Positions 1 to 8,598 of a stretch of 37,482 nucleotides of DNA are shown here, piece by piece. The position numbers and the translations under genes were made by a program. Numbering within the stretch: position 1 is the stretch's first letter; each line of letters begins with the position of its first letter. The stretch is taken from positions 1 through 37,482 of IMG/VR virus record IMGVR_UViG_3300023179_000264; one strand, 5' to 3'. The notes below the pieces were generated by a model. That model saw only the letters and a list, made by a program, of their open reading frames with translations. It had not been told where the DNA came from and made no database searches. The DNA comes from a virus.

Positions 1-971
1 CCGGAGCCGCCTGAAGAGCCTGGTCTGGAAGCTGGGTCTGCACTGGCGTTATAACCCCCACCGCCCCCACCACTTCCGGTATTGGTAGTTCCTGCTGTTG
101 AGGCGCTACTAGTACCGCCGCCGCCATTCCCGCCGCCCCCCGCCCCACCTGTTCCGGCAGACCTTGGCGCTGGGCCTCGGCTATCTCCACCACCACCACC
201 GCCGCCAGCATAAGTTACAGAAGAACCCGTTATAGTGGAAGAAGTGCCTGCCCCACCATTGCCTCCTGCGGAAGTTGTTCCATTTACACCAGATGCGGAA
301 GCGCCGCCCCCACCGCCTCCGACACCATAAGAACCAGAGAAAATAGCATTCCCTCCGTTGTTTCCTTGACCTGGAGCAGATGGAGCGCCGTTCCCTCCTG
401 CTGAGGATGCGGCAGGTGTGTTTCCTGTACCGCCTGGGCCGTTTGAACTGTTTGATCCACCGCCGCCGCCTGACCCTCCATTAGCACCACTATCTTGTCC
501 GGCAAGCAACCCACCACCGCCACCACCGCCATAAGACTTAAATGTATTTGTTCCAGCTCCAGACGGGCTTTCTGTAATTGGAGACCCAGCAATAGACGAA
601 TCGCCGCCAGATGTTCCTCTACCAGTTCCGCTTCCAGCACCGCCACCACCTACGGTAATTGTGTAATCAGTTCCTCCGCTAACAGATAACCCAGTCCCCG
701 TTCTAAACCCACCAGCACCGCCGCCACCAGCTTGAAAATAACCACCGCCCCCACCACCCGCAACCACAAGATAGTCAACACTTGTAACACCAGTAGGGCA
801 AGTCCAAGTAGACGTAGCGGTAAAGGTTTGGACGACGGTGTAGACGCCTGCTATAGGCCAGATGCCTTGTTGTTTGGCGATAAGCTGTTCCATCAAGGAC
901 CAGACGCCTTTAGCCGAAGATGTAGTCGGTATGTTTGCTGGGCCGATAATCCCGCCGTTACCTCGTGGCAT
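1..971 (-). CDS. Glycine-rich tail fibre/adhesin protein, 3' end cut by the window edge
   Basis: The frame is open from an ATG at 971 to position 1 with no stop, so at least 323 residues are present and the C-terminus is missing. Residues 1-40 start with MPRGNGGIIGPAN and end at GIWP. A bridging motif, WTCPTGVTSVDYLVV (56-70), leads into a long Gly/Ser/Thr-rich region with runs of four to six glycines. The same bridge-plus-glycine architecture occurs in the genes at 4671, 33797 and 36769, so this is probably a receptor-binding or fibre-tip protein. A GGAG ribosome site lies 8 bases before the ATG, and the upstream gene ends 8 bases away. The last visible residues, SGGSG, match the point just before the C-terminal IVIIKI strand of the right-end paralogue. 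The glycine-rich adhesin function is inferred from architecture. Confidence 0.8.
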   Translation of the reverse strand, partial: MPRGNGGIIGPANIPTTSSAKGVWSLMEQLIAKQQGIWPIAGVYTVVQTFTATSTWTCPTGVTSVDYLVVAGGGGGGYFQAGGGGAGGFRTGTGLSVSGGTDYTITVGGGGAGSGTGRGTSGGDSSIAGSPITESPSGAGTNTFKSYGGGGGGGLLAGQDSGANGGSGGGGGSNSSNGPGGTGNTPAASSAGGNGAPSAPGQGNNGGNAIFSGSYGVGGGGGGASASGVNGTTSAGGNGGAGTSSTITGSSVTYAGGGGGGGDSRGPAPRSAGTGGAGGGGNGGGGTSSASTAGTTNTGSGGGGGGYNASADPASRPGSSGGS

Positions 972-979
972 AACGACTC

Positions 980-1354
980 CTAGCTAATGTCTTCGTAACT
1001 ACAAACGATCTTCAGATCGGACGCTGTGCCTGCCGTAGCACCCAGTGATGTGTTTTCCTCTAGGTAAATATAAGCATCTTTATCAATAACCACTAACGTA
1101 GCATCAGCAGGGACACTTACTGTCGAAGCGATCTGTGTTGCTGTACCACCTAGCGCAGCGGCAGAGTAATAATTGATTGTGATTTCAGCGTTTGAAGTGC
1201 CATCCACATTAGACACGTAGAGGCTATTGACCTTAAGAACCTTACCAGAGGATGCAGCGTTACTGAGAATTGATGTTGCAGAAGTGGAAGATAAATCAAC
1301 CGTGACAGTCTTCCCAGTAATCGTGGTCGGTGAAACTAAATTAGGTGCAGCCAT
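980..1354 (-). CDS. Small virion-associated tail protein, beta-rich
   Basis: This 124-residue protein starts MAAPNLVSPTTITGKT and is rich in Thr, Ser and Val. The run VNSLYVSNVDGTSNAEITI and the segment VPADATLVVIDKD resemble a small structural protein often seen in aquatic phages. That protein appears to be a beta-sandwich decoration or tail accessory protein. No catalytic motif is visible. It sits in a run of same-strand tail-fibre genes, 3 bases from its upstream neighbour and 8 bases from the downstream fibre gene. The exact role is unknown; virion location is inferred from context and composition. Confidence 0.75.
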   Translation of the reverse strand: MAAPNLVSPTTITGKTVTVDLSSTSATSILSNAASSGKVLKVNSLYVSNVDGTSNAEITINYYSAAALGGTATQIASTVSVPADATLVVIDKDAYIYLEENTSLGATAGTASDLKIVCSYEDIS

Positions 1355-1357
1355 TTG

Positions 1358-1783
1358 TTATCCCCAAATCATTGCAGTCATCACGGGACTTGGCCCGCCC
1401 CCGCCACCGGTTGCAGCAATCGTCGTCGTGCCATTTCCCGCCGTAATTGAAATGCCTGTGCCAGCAGTTAGACCATAAACTGATCGCCCTGCTGGATAGG
1501 TCACAAAGACGTTCTTAGTCCCTGCGCCAAAATTGACTAAGCTGCCTGAGTTGCTGGACGATAGAACCGTGGTTCTGGCTAACGTCGTTCCTGAAGCGGT
1601 GTACGTACCAATGCCTACTTCCCAGTTGGACCCAGACTGGTCGGCTATGGTGTAAAAGGTCGTGTTCCCGTTGCCTATAACGGAAAACGATCGAAACCCC
1701 GTAACCGCACCGGCTAATGTTACTGTGCCAGTGCCTGTGGTTGCAGTAGTTTCCTGTACACGGTCGGCAACAACGAAAGCCAT
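1358..1783 (-). CDS. Tail fibre-type structural protein
   Basis: The product has 141 residues and begins MAFVVADRVQETTATTGTGT. This opening is common in phage tail-associated proteins and is followed by beta-strand-rich repeats of Thr, Gly and Val. The segment GLTAGTGISITAGNGTTTIA near residue 105 is a short fibre-type repeat that is also present in the protein at 4671-5465. A Gly5 run precedes the C-terminus. It follows the 1785 gene by one base. Probable role: a fibre or baseplate accessory protein, inferred from composition and position. Confidence 0.75.
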   Translation of the reverse strand: MAFVVADRVQETTATTGTGTVTLAGAVTGFRSFSVIGNGNTTFYTIADQSGSNWEVGIGTYTASGTTLARTTVLSSSNSGSLVNFGAGTKNVFVTYPAGRSVYGLTAGTGISITAGNGTTTIAATGGGGGPSPVMTAMIWG

Positions 1784-1784
1784 A

Positions 1785-2354
1785 TCATGCCGCCGCTAAA
1801 CTAAATGTGTAGGTGACTTGCAATGTATCGCCACTTGTCACGGAACGATCGCCGCCTGTGAAGTCCGCGGCAGAAAATAGCGTCCCAGATGTTCCTGAAG
1901 CCGCGCTACATAGAAATGCACCGGCAATAGTTGCAGTGGCATTGATACTAAATGATGCTTTGCTGGCAGAGTTTGTAACCACCGAAGGATTGGCGGTTGT
2001 TGCGGCAGCAAATGTGGCCGTTGGTCTAGAACCTGAATAAGCAGTGCTTTCCGTCCATCCAGCGTGAGAAGCAAGCGTATCGCTAGCCGCAAACGTTGTT
2101 CCGCTACCTGGGCCTGTAATCAAGCCAACAAACCACGATGTGATTCGCGCGGTTGTGCCATCCAAAGAAGTCCCTGCCATATACTGAAGGCCGGTATTAA
2201 CAACAAGGTTAGGAGCCTCGTCTGACCACTTTAAGCGACCGTCTTTGTCAAAACAACTGACAAAATACTTACCTAAAGCGATAAGATTTTCTCCAGACTG
2301 CGAGCGACAAATTAAGTCGCTAGAGACAATATCAACAGATTTTGCGATTTCCAT
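1785..2354 (-). CDS. Tail-associated structural protein
   Basis: This protein has 189 residues. The N-terminal third carries the motif FDKDGRLKWSDEAPNLVVNTGLQYM (split here for clarity: FDKDGRLKW, then SDEAPNLVVNTGL). This motif recurs in uncharacterised phage structural proteins from environmental genomes. The remainder is Ala/Thr/Ser-rich with predicted beta character and no recognisable enzyme motif. It lies in the late tail-fibre cluster, 12 bases after the collagen-like gene. Function is unknown beyond probable virion structure. Confidence 0.75.
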   Translation of the reverse strand: MEIAKSVDIVSSDLICRSQSGENLIALGKYFVSCFDKDGRLKWSDEAPNLVVNTGLQYMAGTSLDGTTARITSWFVGLITGPGSGTTFAASDTLASHAGWTESTAYSGSRPTATFAAATTANPSVVTNSASKASFSINATATIAGAFLCSAASGTSGTLFSAADFTGGDRSVTSGDTLQVTYTFSLAAA

Positions 2355-2366
2355 AGTAAGTCCTTC

Positions 2367-3050
2367 TTAAGTTTGAGTAGCCACGGCAATTACATCCCAG
2401 CACACACTGTCTGTATTGTAAATGCAACCAACATAAGTCACTTTATTTGCTACTGTTGTTGCCGGTAACAAAGTGCTTATTTCTCGATAAATAGCATTCC
2501 AAGTCAAAGCTCTAGGAATTCCATTGTCAAGAATTCTGAAAATCAATTTGTCGCCATTTTGCGGCGATCCGATTGGAGCCAAGACAGATAGGCTTGATGC
2601 TAATGCCGTGATGACATATTGGTCATATGCTGCAATCGAAGGCGTAATTGTGCTTGCAGTAGAAATATTGTTTACTCTCGGATCAATTCGTTTACTTGTT
2701 AAAGTTGCCGCCCCGTCGCTTGTGACCATCCCGCCAGTGTTATTTAAATTTACCTGAAGCGCAGTCAGAACATTGGCCCCTAACGCTCCAGATGAAGTCC
2801 ACTCAGTCGAAGAAACAAAATAAGGTATGCCACCTGTTGTGCCAGATACGGACAAAACAGGGCTAGAAGTCGGGTTTGCAACAGAAACAATACCGCCCGT
2901 CCAACTAACACTTCCCACGCCGCCAACCGGCCCAGTTGGACCCGTAGGACCACCAGCAGGCCCAGCCGGTCCTGTAGGTCCAATAACCCCTTGGTCGATT
3001 GTCAGCGTAATCTGATTGCCAGACGTAACGACTGAGTTAACGCCACTCAA
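2367..3050 (-). CDS. Collagen-like tail fibre protein
   Basis: The 227-residue protein has a short collagen-like segment at residues 24-43 with GPT, GPA and GPV triplets and one GGP interruption. A Ser/Gly-rich repeat region follows, and a globular C-terminal half ends in a CWDVIAVATQT tail. Short collagen triplets are common in phage fibres and help trimerise them. The start is a TTG at 3050 that overlaps the upstream stop as TTGA, with a GGGGTG ribosome site about 6 bases before it. The Thr residues in the GPT triplets are of interest because a glycosyltransferase gene lies one gene upstream. Fibre function is inferred from the repeat and context. Confidence 0.8.
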   Translation of the reverse strand: MSGVNSVVTSGNQITLTIDQGVIGPTGPAGPAGGPTGPTGPVGGVGSVSWTGGIVSVANPTSSPVLSVSGTTGGIPYFVSSTEWTSSGALGANVLTALQVNLNNTGGMVTSDGAATLTSKRIDPRVNNISTASTITPSIAAYDQYVITALASSLSVLAPIGSPQNGDKLIFRILDNGIPRALTWNAIYREISTLLPATTVANKVTYVGCIYNTDSVCWDVIAVATQT

Positions 3051-3529
3051 TTAGTCACCCCATCAGATCTAATCAAAAACAGCAAGAAAATAATCATATC
3101 CTGAGCAGGCGTAGCTCCGCTTGCAGGAATGGCTATCTTAATGTTGCCGGAGAACCCGACCGGATTTGTGGCGTTGATATCAAGCTCTGGATCATTTGAA
3201 ACAACTGCCCATGCAGATTCATCAATAACTAAAGTAAACGAGCCACCCGCAAGATTTTGATTGGCAATCGTCAGATTTACAGGGCTTGGAGGGGGACTGT
3301 AATCCGCTATATCAAACGTCAATCCATAGCGCGAATCTCTGACATTGGAAAGTTGTCTTCGTAAGATTTGGCTTGTGATTGTAGAACCCGTGAGATTTAA
3401 TGGGGTCCCGTCAGAATTAGAAAGCGAGACATTCCAAAACGTCTTTTGGTTGTAAACAAGCTCGCCAGCAATAATTTGGTTGTTGAATCCGCTGACTTGT
3501 GTCAACGTATTCTTATTGAAGACCGCCAC
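3047..3529 (-). CDS. Putative baseplate/fibre accessory protein
   Basis: This 160-residue protein uses a GTG start at 3529 with a GAGGG ribosome site 6 bases before it. The N-terminal part has a beta-sandwich look, with segments such as FNNQIIAGELVYNQKTFWNVSL and DGTPLNLTGSTI. These resemble BppU-like or immunoglobulin-like phage baseplate domains, but the resemblance is weak. The C-terminus is hydrophobic (MIIFLLFLI). It overlaps the collagen-like gene by 4 bases, which suggests coupled translation. About 68 bases separate it from the glycosyltransferase; I see only its own ribosome site in that gap. Confidence 0.7.
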   Translation of the reverse strand: MAVFNKNTLTQVSGFNNQIIAGELVYNQKTFWNVSLSNSDGTPLNLTGSTITSQILRRQLSNVRDSRYGLTFDIADYSPPPSPVNLTIANQNLAGGSFTLVIDESAWAVVSNDPELDINATNPVGFSGNIKIAIPASGATPAQDMIIFLLFLIRSDGVTN

Positions 3530-3597
3530 GTTTCCCTCACTCGGTAAATTAACGTTCGCTAAAAACTCTCAGCAGAACGATGGCTATCTTGTCCTTT

Positions 3598-4668
3598 TCA
3601 GGATTCTAACACTGCTTCTTGATAAAAAGCTAGATTGCTTTTCAACCGCTGGTCATCCGGAGATAATTTCACCGCTTGCTGCCCATAACGAATCGCATCA
3701 TCTTTCAAGCCTAAATGATGAGCAGAGATTGCCGCCAAATCATAAGGTTTCGAGGTCCAAACGTCAGGGTCGCACGTATAAACCAATTCACGATCCACAA
3801 TACTAAGTGCCATTGTAGCGGCATGGTGGCATTCTTTCCACAAATGTTTAGCGTAACAAGACATCGCAAAATCAACCCAAGGCTCCCTAGTGCCTGGAGC
3901 TTCAGCAATGGCCATGCGATACCACTTTAGAGCTTGCCAGTAATTTTGTTTTGCGTCGTAAGATTTACCTAAAAGCCTCATCGCGTAACATCGTTCATTC
4001 GCCCAGGTCGCTTCCGGCATCTTCAAATAAGCGTTTAAAGCCTCTATGGCCTCATCCCAAAGACTGTAAAAGGTGAGCTCTCGGGCAAAGTAAAAAGCGT
4101 TTCTAGGGCATCTAGGGTCCTCTTTAACAGCCATTCTGAGGAGATCTAGATATTGCCCTCGCGACTTTGTAGGATCGGGGTGATGAGAGACTAAGAGTTT
4201 GTCGGTGTAAGCGTAGACTTCTTTGATTCGGAAATCGGGTTTTGGGTATTCATGCACCGGATGATGCCAACGATATCCATTTCTATGATGGATCTTTTCA
4301 TAGTAGAAAAGAATGTCATGCCCCCAATTGAATTTATATCTCAATCGAGTCGTTTCGGGCCTCCAGACGCTTTCTATTTCATCGCGCCAGCCCTGCTCTA
4401 AAACTTCATCTAAGTCTAGCGAAATACAGACATCGTAATCGCCTGGGATAAGACACAAAGCAGTGTCTCGCGCCATATCAAAACGCCACGGCTTAACAGA
4501 TATATTGTAGACGGTAGCGCCGCATTCTCTGGCTAGGCTTGCAGTGTTGTCTGTCGACCCAGTATCGGCTATCAGAATAAGGTCAGCATCTTTCGCTGAA
4601 TCGCAGAATCGTTTGACAAATTGCTCTTCGTTTTTAGAGATCGCATAAACGCAAATTTTCAGTGGCAT
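3598..4668 (-). CDS. Family 2-type glycosyltransferase with C-terminal TPR repeats
   Basis: The N-terminal 180 residues of this 356-residue protein are a GT-A fold glycosyltransferase. They contain a nucleotide-sugar binding stretch, ADTGSTDNT (34-42), and a metal-binding DLDE (85-88) in place of the canonical DxD. Residues about 190-350 carry helical TPR-like repeats, for example YFARELTFYSLWDEAIEAL and WQALKWYRMAIAEAPG. The family transfers sugars from nucleotide donors, and TPRs usually bind the acceptor protein. The gene sits between two tail-fibre genes, 2 bases after the upstream one, so it is a late gene. It probably glycosylates a virion or host-surface protein rather than DNA; this is inference. 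Confidence 0.88.
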   Translation of the reverse strand: MPLKICVYAISKNEEQFVKRFCDSAKDADLILIADTGSTDNTASLARECGATVYNISVKPWRFDMARDTALCLIPGDYDVCISLDLDEVLEQGWRDEIESVWRPETTRLRYKFNWGHDILFYYEKIHHRNGYRWHHPVHEYPKPDFRIKEVYAYTDKLLVSHHPDPTKSRGQYLDLLRMAVKEDPRCPRNAFYFARELTFYSLWDEAIEALNAYLKMPEATWANERCYAMRLLGKSYDAKQNYWQALKWYRMAIAEAPGTREPWVDFAMSCYAKHLWKECHHAATMALSIVDRELVYTCDPDVWTSKPYDLAAISAHHLGLKDDAIRYGQQAVKLSPDDQRLKSNLAFYQEAVLES

Positions 4669-4670
4669 AT

Positions 4671-5465
4671 CTAACCGATGTATTCAATATAAATCACACC
4701 GCCAACGCCGCCAAGGCTTGTATATCCAGCAGCGCCGGGAGCAAATCCTGAGGTTACAACCCAAGTGGTAGCAGATGTAGATCCAGACTGTCGATAAGCA
4801 TTCCCAAAAAAAGGCGGGATTGCAAGCCAAAATGTTGTCAAAGAAAATGCGGTCGTGTTGACAAAAACGCCATTAGATCCACTCCCAGAAACCCCATAAC
4901 CACCGCCTACAACACCGCCTGTGCCACCCGTGGCAGAACAAATACCTGTCAAACTACTTGCGCCACCTGTTCCTCCGGTTGATGTTGTGCTGCCTACCCC
5001 ACCAGCGCCCACAGAATAGTTATAGCCAGATCCTGGTGTAACTGTATATATACCCGATGCCGCACCTCCAACACCACCAGGAGATACTTCTCCATCTATG
5101 CCGCCCGCGCCACCACCACCGCCTCCTGCAATAATCGTCACTTTTATTCGTGTTACGTTATTGGGGCAAGTCCATGTTCCCGATCCTGACGTATACAAAG
5201 CATATTGAAGCTGTCCTAATGAAGACGATGCAATGGTTATAGCTCCATCTCCACTGGTTACAGCAATTCCGGTTCCAGCAGTAATTGTTGCTTTAGTCAA
5301 CCCACCGCTTGAATTGCCAATCAAAATTTGCCCGTTGCTATATGTTGTTTGGCCTGTGCCGCCGGATGAAACCGGAACCGTTCCGCTAAGAGCAGTTGTA
5401 ACATCAATTTGACCGGACGTATTAACTCTGTTTGCTAATTGCGAAAGATTGTAGGCTTGTGTCAT
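4671..5465 (-). CDS. Glycine-rich tail fibre protein
   Basis: This 264-residue fibre protein starts MTQAYNLSQLANRVNTSGQI. Residues 25-80 hold the common phage fibre module GTVPVSSGGTGQTTYSNGQ followed by TAGTGIAVTSGDGAITIA. The WTCPNNVTRIKVTIIAGGGG bridge (98-117) leads into a glycine-rich domain like those in the genes at both window ends. The C-terminus is GGVGGVIYIEYIG, comparable to the terminal beta strand of the paralogues. The ATG overlaps the stop of the J-like gene in an ATGA. Probable function is receptor binding or side-fibre formation, based on architecture. Confidence 0.82.
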   Translation of the reverse strand: MTQAYNLSQLANRVNTSGQIDVTTALSGTVPVSSGGTGQTTYSNGQILIGNSSGGLTKATITAGTGIAVTSGDGAITIASSSLGQLQYALYTSGSGTWTCPNNVTRIKVTIIAGGGGGGAGGIDGEVSPGGVGGAASGIYTVTPGSGYNYSVGAGGVGSTTSTGGTGGASSLTGICSATGGTGGVVGGGYGVSGSGSNGVFVNTTAFSLTTFWLAIPPFFGNAYRQSGSTSATTWVVTSGFAPGAAGYTSLGGVGGVIYIEYIG

Positions 5466-7279
5466 ACCGCACCTGTTCTTGAAAAGGTTTGCTGGAGAAG
5501 AATATTAAGAATTGTTGTCGGGCTAACTGTTAACGTATATGTATTTGTTGCTGTTGAGTAATCTGTGTTTTGCAACAACAAAACTCCATTATTGTAAAGA
5601 TTGAATGCGTTTATATCGTATTGGAATGCGTATGTGGACTGCCCAATTACTGTGTTAGCAATTATGTTTACTGGATATCCGTTGGGAACCGATAAATTAT
5701 TTGCAGACCATTGAATAATAGTTAGCTTACCTGTCGTGACATTTGGAAAATCGGTAATTGTTTGATCGACAATATTATAATCTTGTTCATTAACAACAGT
5801 CCCATTTAAAAACAACAATTCGTAACCACTGACCAATGTAAATCCAGAGGCTGTATATTGGCTTGCGCTTGTTAAATTCGCCACGTTTCTTGTAAATGAA
5901 GCATATACGCCCGTAGAAGCGTTTGTGCTTTTGAATGAAACGATGCTAATAATATCGCCCACCGTCGCTCCTACAGACAGCGTAACCGTTCCCGTAGATC
6001 CTCCCGTGTCTGAATATTCCGAGGTGTCTAGCAATAGACCATTTTGAAACACAAGACACTGCCCAGAAATATATCCAGCAGCTCTCGTAACAGAAAAGAC
6101 CGTCTGTCCTGATGTGGCCGTAAATGATTGCTTAGTAAAGTAAAAATTATCAGGAACTTCAAATCCTACAACTCTGCCGTAAATATCTACCGTCAATGTA
6201 GCAACACTGCTTGTGATTGTGCTTGCCCCACCGAAATCTAAAAACTGTTTTAGCGAACCAATGATTCGTCCGTCTGATGTATTGGTTACAGTAATTTCTC
6301 CAGCATTAGCGCCAACCGTAGACGTACCGGTTTTTAATACTTGTCCTGTGGCTTTGTCTAAATCAATAATGTTCGTGCCATCTACAAGCGCAGACCAAAC
6401 CGTAGGATCAAAAATAGCTGTTTGTGTCGGAACAAATGCCCCTGATCCAGCAGCATAATTAGCAAGTCCTGTATCAAAACTAAATTTCCTTCCAGTTCGA
6501 TTGGAATAGCACACATAATATGATGATCCAAATGCAGGATCTGCTAGATACCAAGTGTAATCCGCTGCTATTAAACTGGCAGTTGCTGTATCTTGATTCC
6601 TAAGGCCAAAGTACAATCTGTTTCTTGGGTTTAATGAAAAGTTGCTTCCAGTGTTGCTATCTCCATAAGCCACAGCGACATATCTTTCTGTATATTGAAA
6701 TGTTGTCGGCCTCCAGCGGAATATAGAGCTTGCAGCGCTAAACTTTGATGCGCCCAAGCTATTTACCATCCTCGTAAAGAAATACCAATTGCCTGCCGGT
6801 ATATTGGTCAATGAGATTGCTGGCAGCGCTGTGCTTGGCAACCAAGGAGTTCCATTGCTTTGGATTTCACTGGTTGCCGCAAAAATCAATTGTTCGGTTG
6901 TAGGATTTGCAAATGCCGAATACCACACTTCAGCATATTGCGTTATCCCCGACGATGCTGTTGTTACCTGTACCACAAACAATGGATTAGAAATGGTTGG
7001 ATACTCTGCGGAAATCACTGGGGCATAAAGCGTCCCAAAAAACAACGGGTCACCTATTCCTGTATTTGGCGCAGGCGAAAACTGCGTAATTGCAACATCA
7101 TCATAAATTGTTGGGTTAAACTCTTGCAACAGTAATTTAACGCTGATTGATCCATCATCACCAAAACTTTCTGTGACTTTTGAGCATCTAAACAATTTAG
7201 CTACCCAGCCATAATTGACGTTGGTGATCGTCACAATATCACCGGCTTCTAACTGCAACCAGAAAAGCCGATTGAGCAT
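5462..7279 (-). CDS. C-terminal part of a split J-like tail hub/tip protein
   Basis: The open frame gives 605 residues from an ATG at 7279. Its first residues continue the J-like fold exactly where the upstream frame ends: FWLQLEAGDIVTIT is the usual segment after the conserved RxDL motif of J-type hub proteins. The rest contains fibronectin-like and beta-rich repeats with a Gly/Ser/Thr bias. The ribosome site is poor, with GAGG about 13 bases before the ATG. A -1 shift at the T4 run 7263-7266 would fuse both frames into about 1045 residues, close to the usual size of lambda J-like proteins. This may therefore be one gene broken by an indel or joined by recoding, not two genes. Confidence 0.75.
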   Translation of the reverse strand: MLNRLFWLQLEAGDIVTITNVNYGWVAKLFRCSKVTESFGDDGSISVKLLLQEFNPTIYDDVAITQFSPAPNTGIGDPLFFGTLYAPVISAEYPTISNPLFVVQVTTASSGITQYAEVWYSAFANPTTEQLIFAATSEIQSNGTPWLPSTALPAISLTNIPAGNWYFFTRMVNSLGASKFSAASSIFRWRPTTFQYTERYVAVAYGDSNTGSNFSLNPRNRLYFGLRNQDTATASLIAADYTWYLADPAFGSSYYVCYSNRTGRKFSFDTGLANYAAGSGAFVPTQTAIFDPTVWSALVDGTNIIDLDKATGQVLKTGTSTVGANAGEITVTNTSDGRIIGSLKQFLDFGGASTITSSVATLTVDIYGRVVGFEVPDNFYFTKQSFTATSGQTVFSVTRAAGYISGQCLVFQNGLLLDTSEYSDTGGSTGTVTLSVGATVGDIISIVSFKSTNASTGVYASFTRNVANLTSASQYTASGFTLVSGYELLFLNGTVVNEQDYNIVDQTITDFPNVTTGKLTIIQWSANNLSVPNGYPVNIIANTVIGQSTYAFQYDINAFNLYNNGVLLLQNTDYSTATNTYTLTVSPTTILNILLQQTFSRTGAV

Positions 7280-8598
7280 TCAACTTGAAGATCCTCTCGC
7301 GCAGCCTTTAAAAACCTATTTGTTAAATATTGCGCTCTTACACTATCGTTAACCAACGGCAAAGATAAAGATTCTTTGTTGACCGGTTCATTTTGGAATA
7401 ACAACGACGGATCAATTTGCGCCAGATCAAATGTTGCGGAATTAAAAGCATCTTGGTTGACTTTATCTGGAAATTTAACCTCAATAACATTAAACGAAGA
7501 CGAAAGATCTGTTGGCGTAATTTGTATGCCCGAAATAATATTAGAGTCATCTAAAGCCATTGCAATTGAATACGATGGGGTTTGTGTAATAACGCCCCAT
7601 TGTGCATAGATTTCGTTATATCGCAGCAGGCAATCACAGCATGCCGCCATATTTTGCAGATTGGTCATAATCGGTTGTGTCGTTTCTATTACCCCGTCAA
7701 ATCTAAACCTTGTCTGCGTTGTTGATACACCGGCATACGTTGTATATGTAAACGATTGATCGCAATAATTATTAAGTGTTGTCAGGCTTGCCGTATTGAT
7801 TTGAGAAACAGGCAATGCCGCCCCATATCTCGTGTTAATAAGATAATCATAAAAGCAATCTCCTGGGCGATATCGAGAATTGATAACCTTAAATTTGGTT
7901 TGCTGAATACCAGTGATTCCTGCCTCTGCGTTGTAATTTAATTTGACAATCGCAAACGCACAATTTGTCATCAGGTTTGTTGCTGGCCATTGCCAAGTCA
8001 ACCCCGCTGATTGCATGAGCTGAATAGCAGATATTCCAGAGTTTGCCGGTTGCGTAGATCCGTTGCGATAAAGATAAATGGATATCAATCCAGCAACTTC
8101 TGTATTTACTTCAGATGTTGATTCATCTGTAAGCGAGGCCACTGTAAAACCATCACCTTGAAATGTTACTAATTTGCCACCAAAATAAATATTGCCAAAG
8201 GTAATTGTGTCCGGAGTTTGCCCAGCATTTGTGCTTGTAACCTCACATAGCGCTAAAGCATAATAAAGCGTTTGGTTGTCATTGGTTATACTTAAATCAA
8301 TAACTGTTCCGCCAACCCAAGCCTCCCCGTAAACCACGGGAATTTTATTGTCCGTAGCCGGAGGGATTTGTTGCCTATTACCAGGGTTTGGAGAATCGCC
8401 GCTAAGTTGTTGTTGCGAATTATCGTTTCGTAACGACTTAGAAATAATCGTTGAAACAATAAGATTTATTGCAAACGCAACAACTGATGCCGCAATTGTT
8501 CCAGCAGTGAGCCCTAAAACCCCAACAGCTATGATTGTCCCAACTGCCCAAACTGGAGTTGTAAATAACAAAGCGGATAATGCAAGAATGATTTTCAT
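7249..8598 (-). CDS. N-terminal part of a J-like tail hub/tip protein
   Basis: This is a 449-residue frame when started at the ATG at 8598, which forms a TGATG junction with the GNAT gene. A TTG at 8610 is a less likely start. Residues 1-18 look like a signal peptide (MKIILALSALLFTTPVWA), followed by a second hydrophobic stretch to about residue 55. The body matches phage tail-tip J-like proteins: IPVVYGEAWVGGTVID, the small disulfide-capable CDCLLRYN, and the final KAAREDLQVEC segment. J-like proteins cap the tail tube and contact the receptor. The frame stops about 10 codons after that motif, whereas homologous architecture continues in the -1 frame of the next gene. Confidence 0.82.
   Translation of the reverse strand: MKIILALSALLFTTPVWAVGTIIAVGVLGLTAGTIAASVVAFAINLIVSTIISKSLRNDNSQQQLSGDSPNPGNRQQIPPATDNKIPVVYGEAWVGGTVIDLSITNDNQTLYYALALCEVTSTNAGQTPDTITFGNIYFGGKLVTFQGDGFTVASLTDESTSEVNTEVAGLISIYLYRNGSTQPANSGISAIQLMQSAGLTWQWPATNLMTNCAFAIVKLNYNAEAGITGIQQTKFKVINSRYRPGDCFYDYLINTRYGAALPVSQINTASLTTLNNYCDQSFTYTTYAGVSTTQTRFRFDGVIETTQPIMTNLQNMAACCDCLLRYNEIYAQWGVITQTPSYSIAMALDDSNIISGIQITPTDLSSSFNVIEVKFPDKVNQDAFNSATFDLAQIDPSLLFQNEPVNKESLSLPLVNDSVRAQYLTNRFLKAAREDLQVECSIGFSGCS

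Noticed and set aside
284-649. Minus-strand frame starting MVAVLEAELVEEHLAA
   Set aside because: It is an alternate frame of the glycine-rich gene at 1-971, which is open, Gly-rich and in frame with an ATG and ribosome site.
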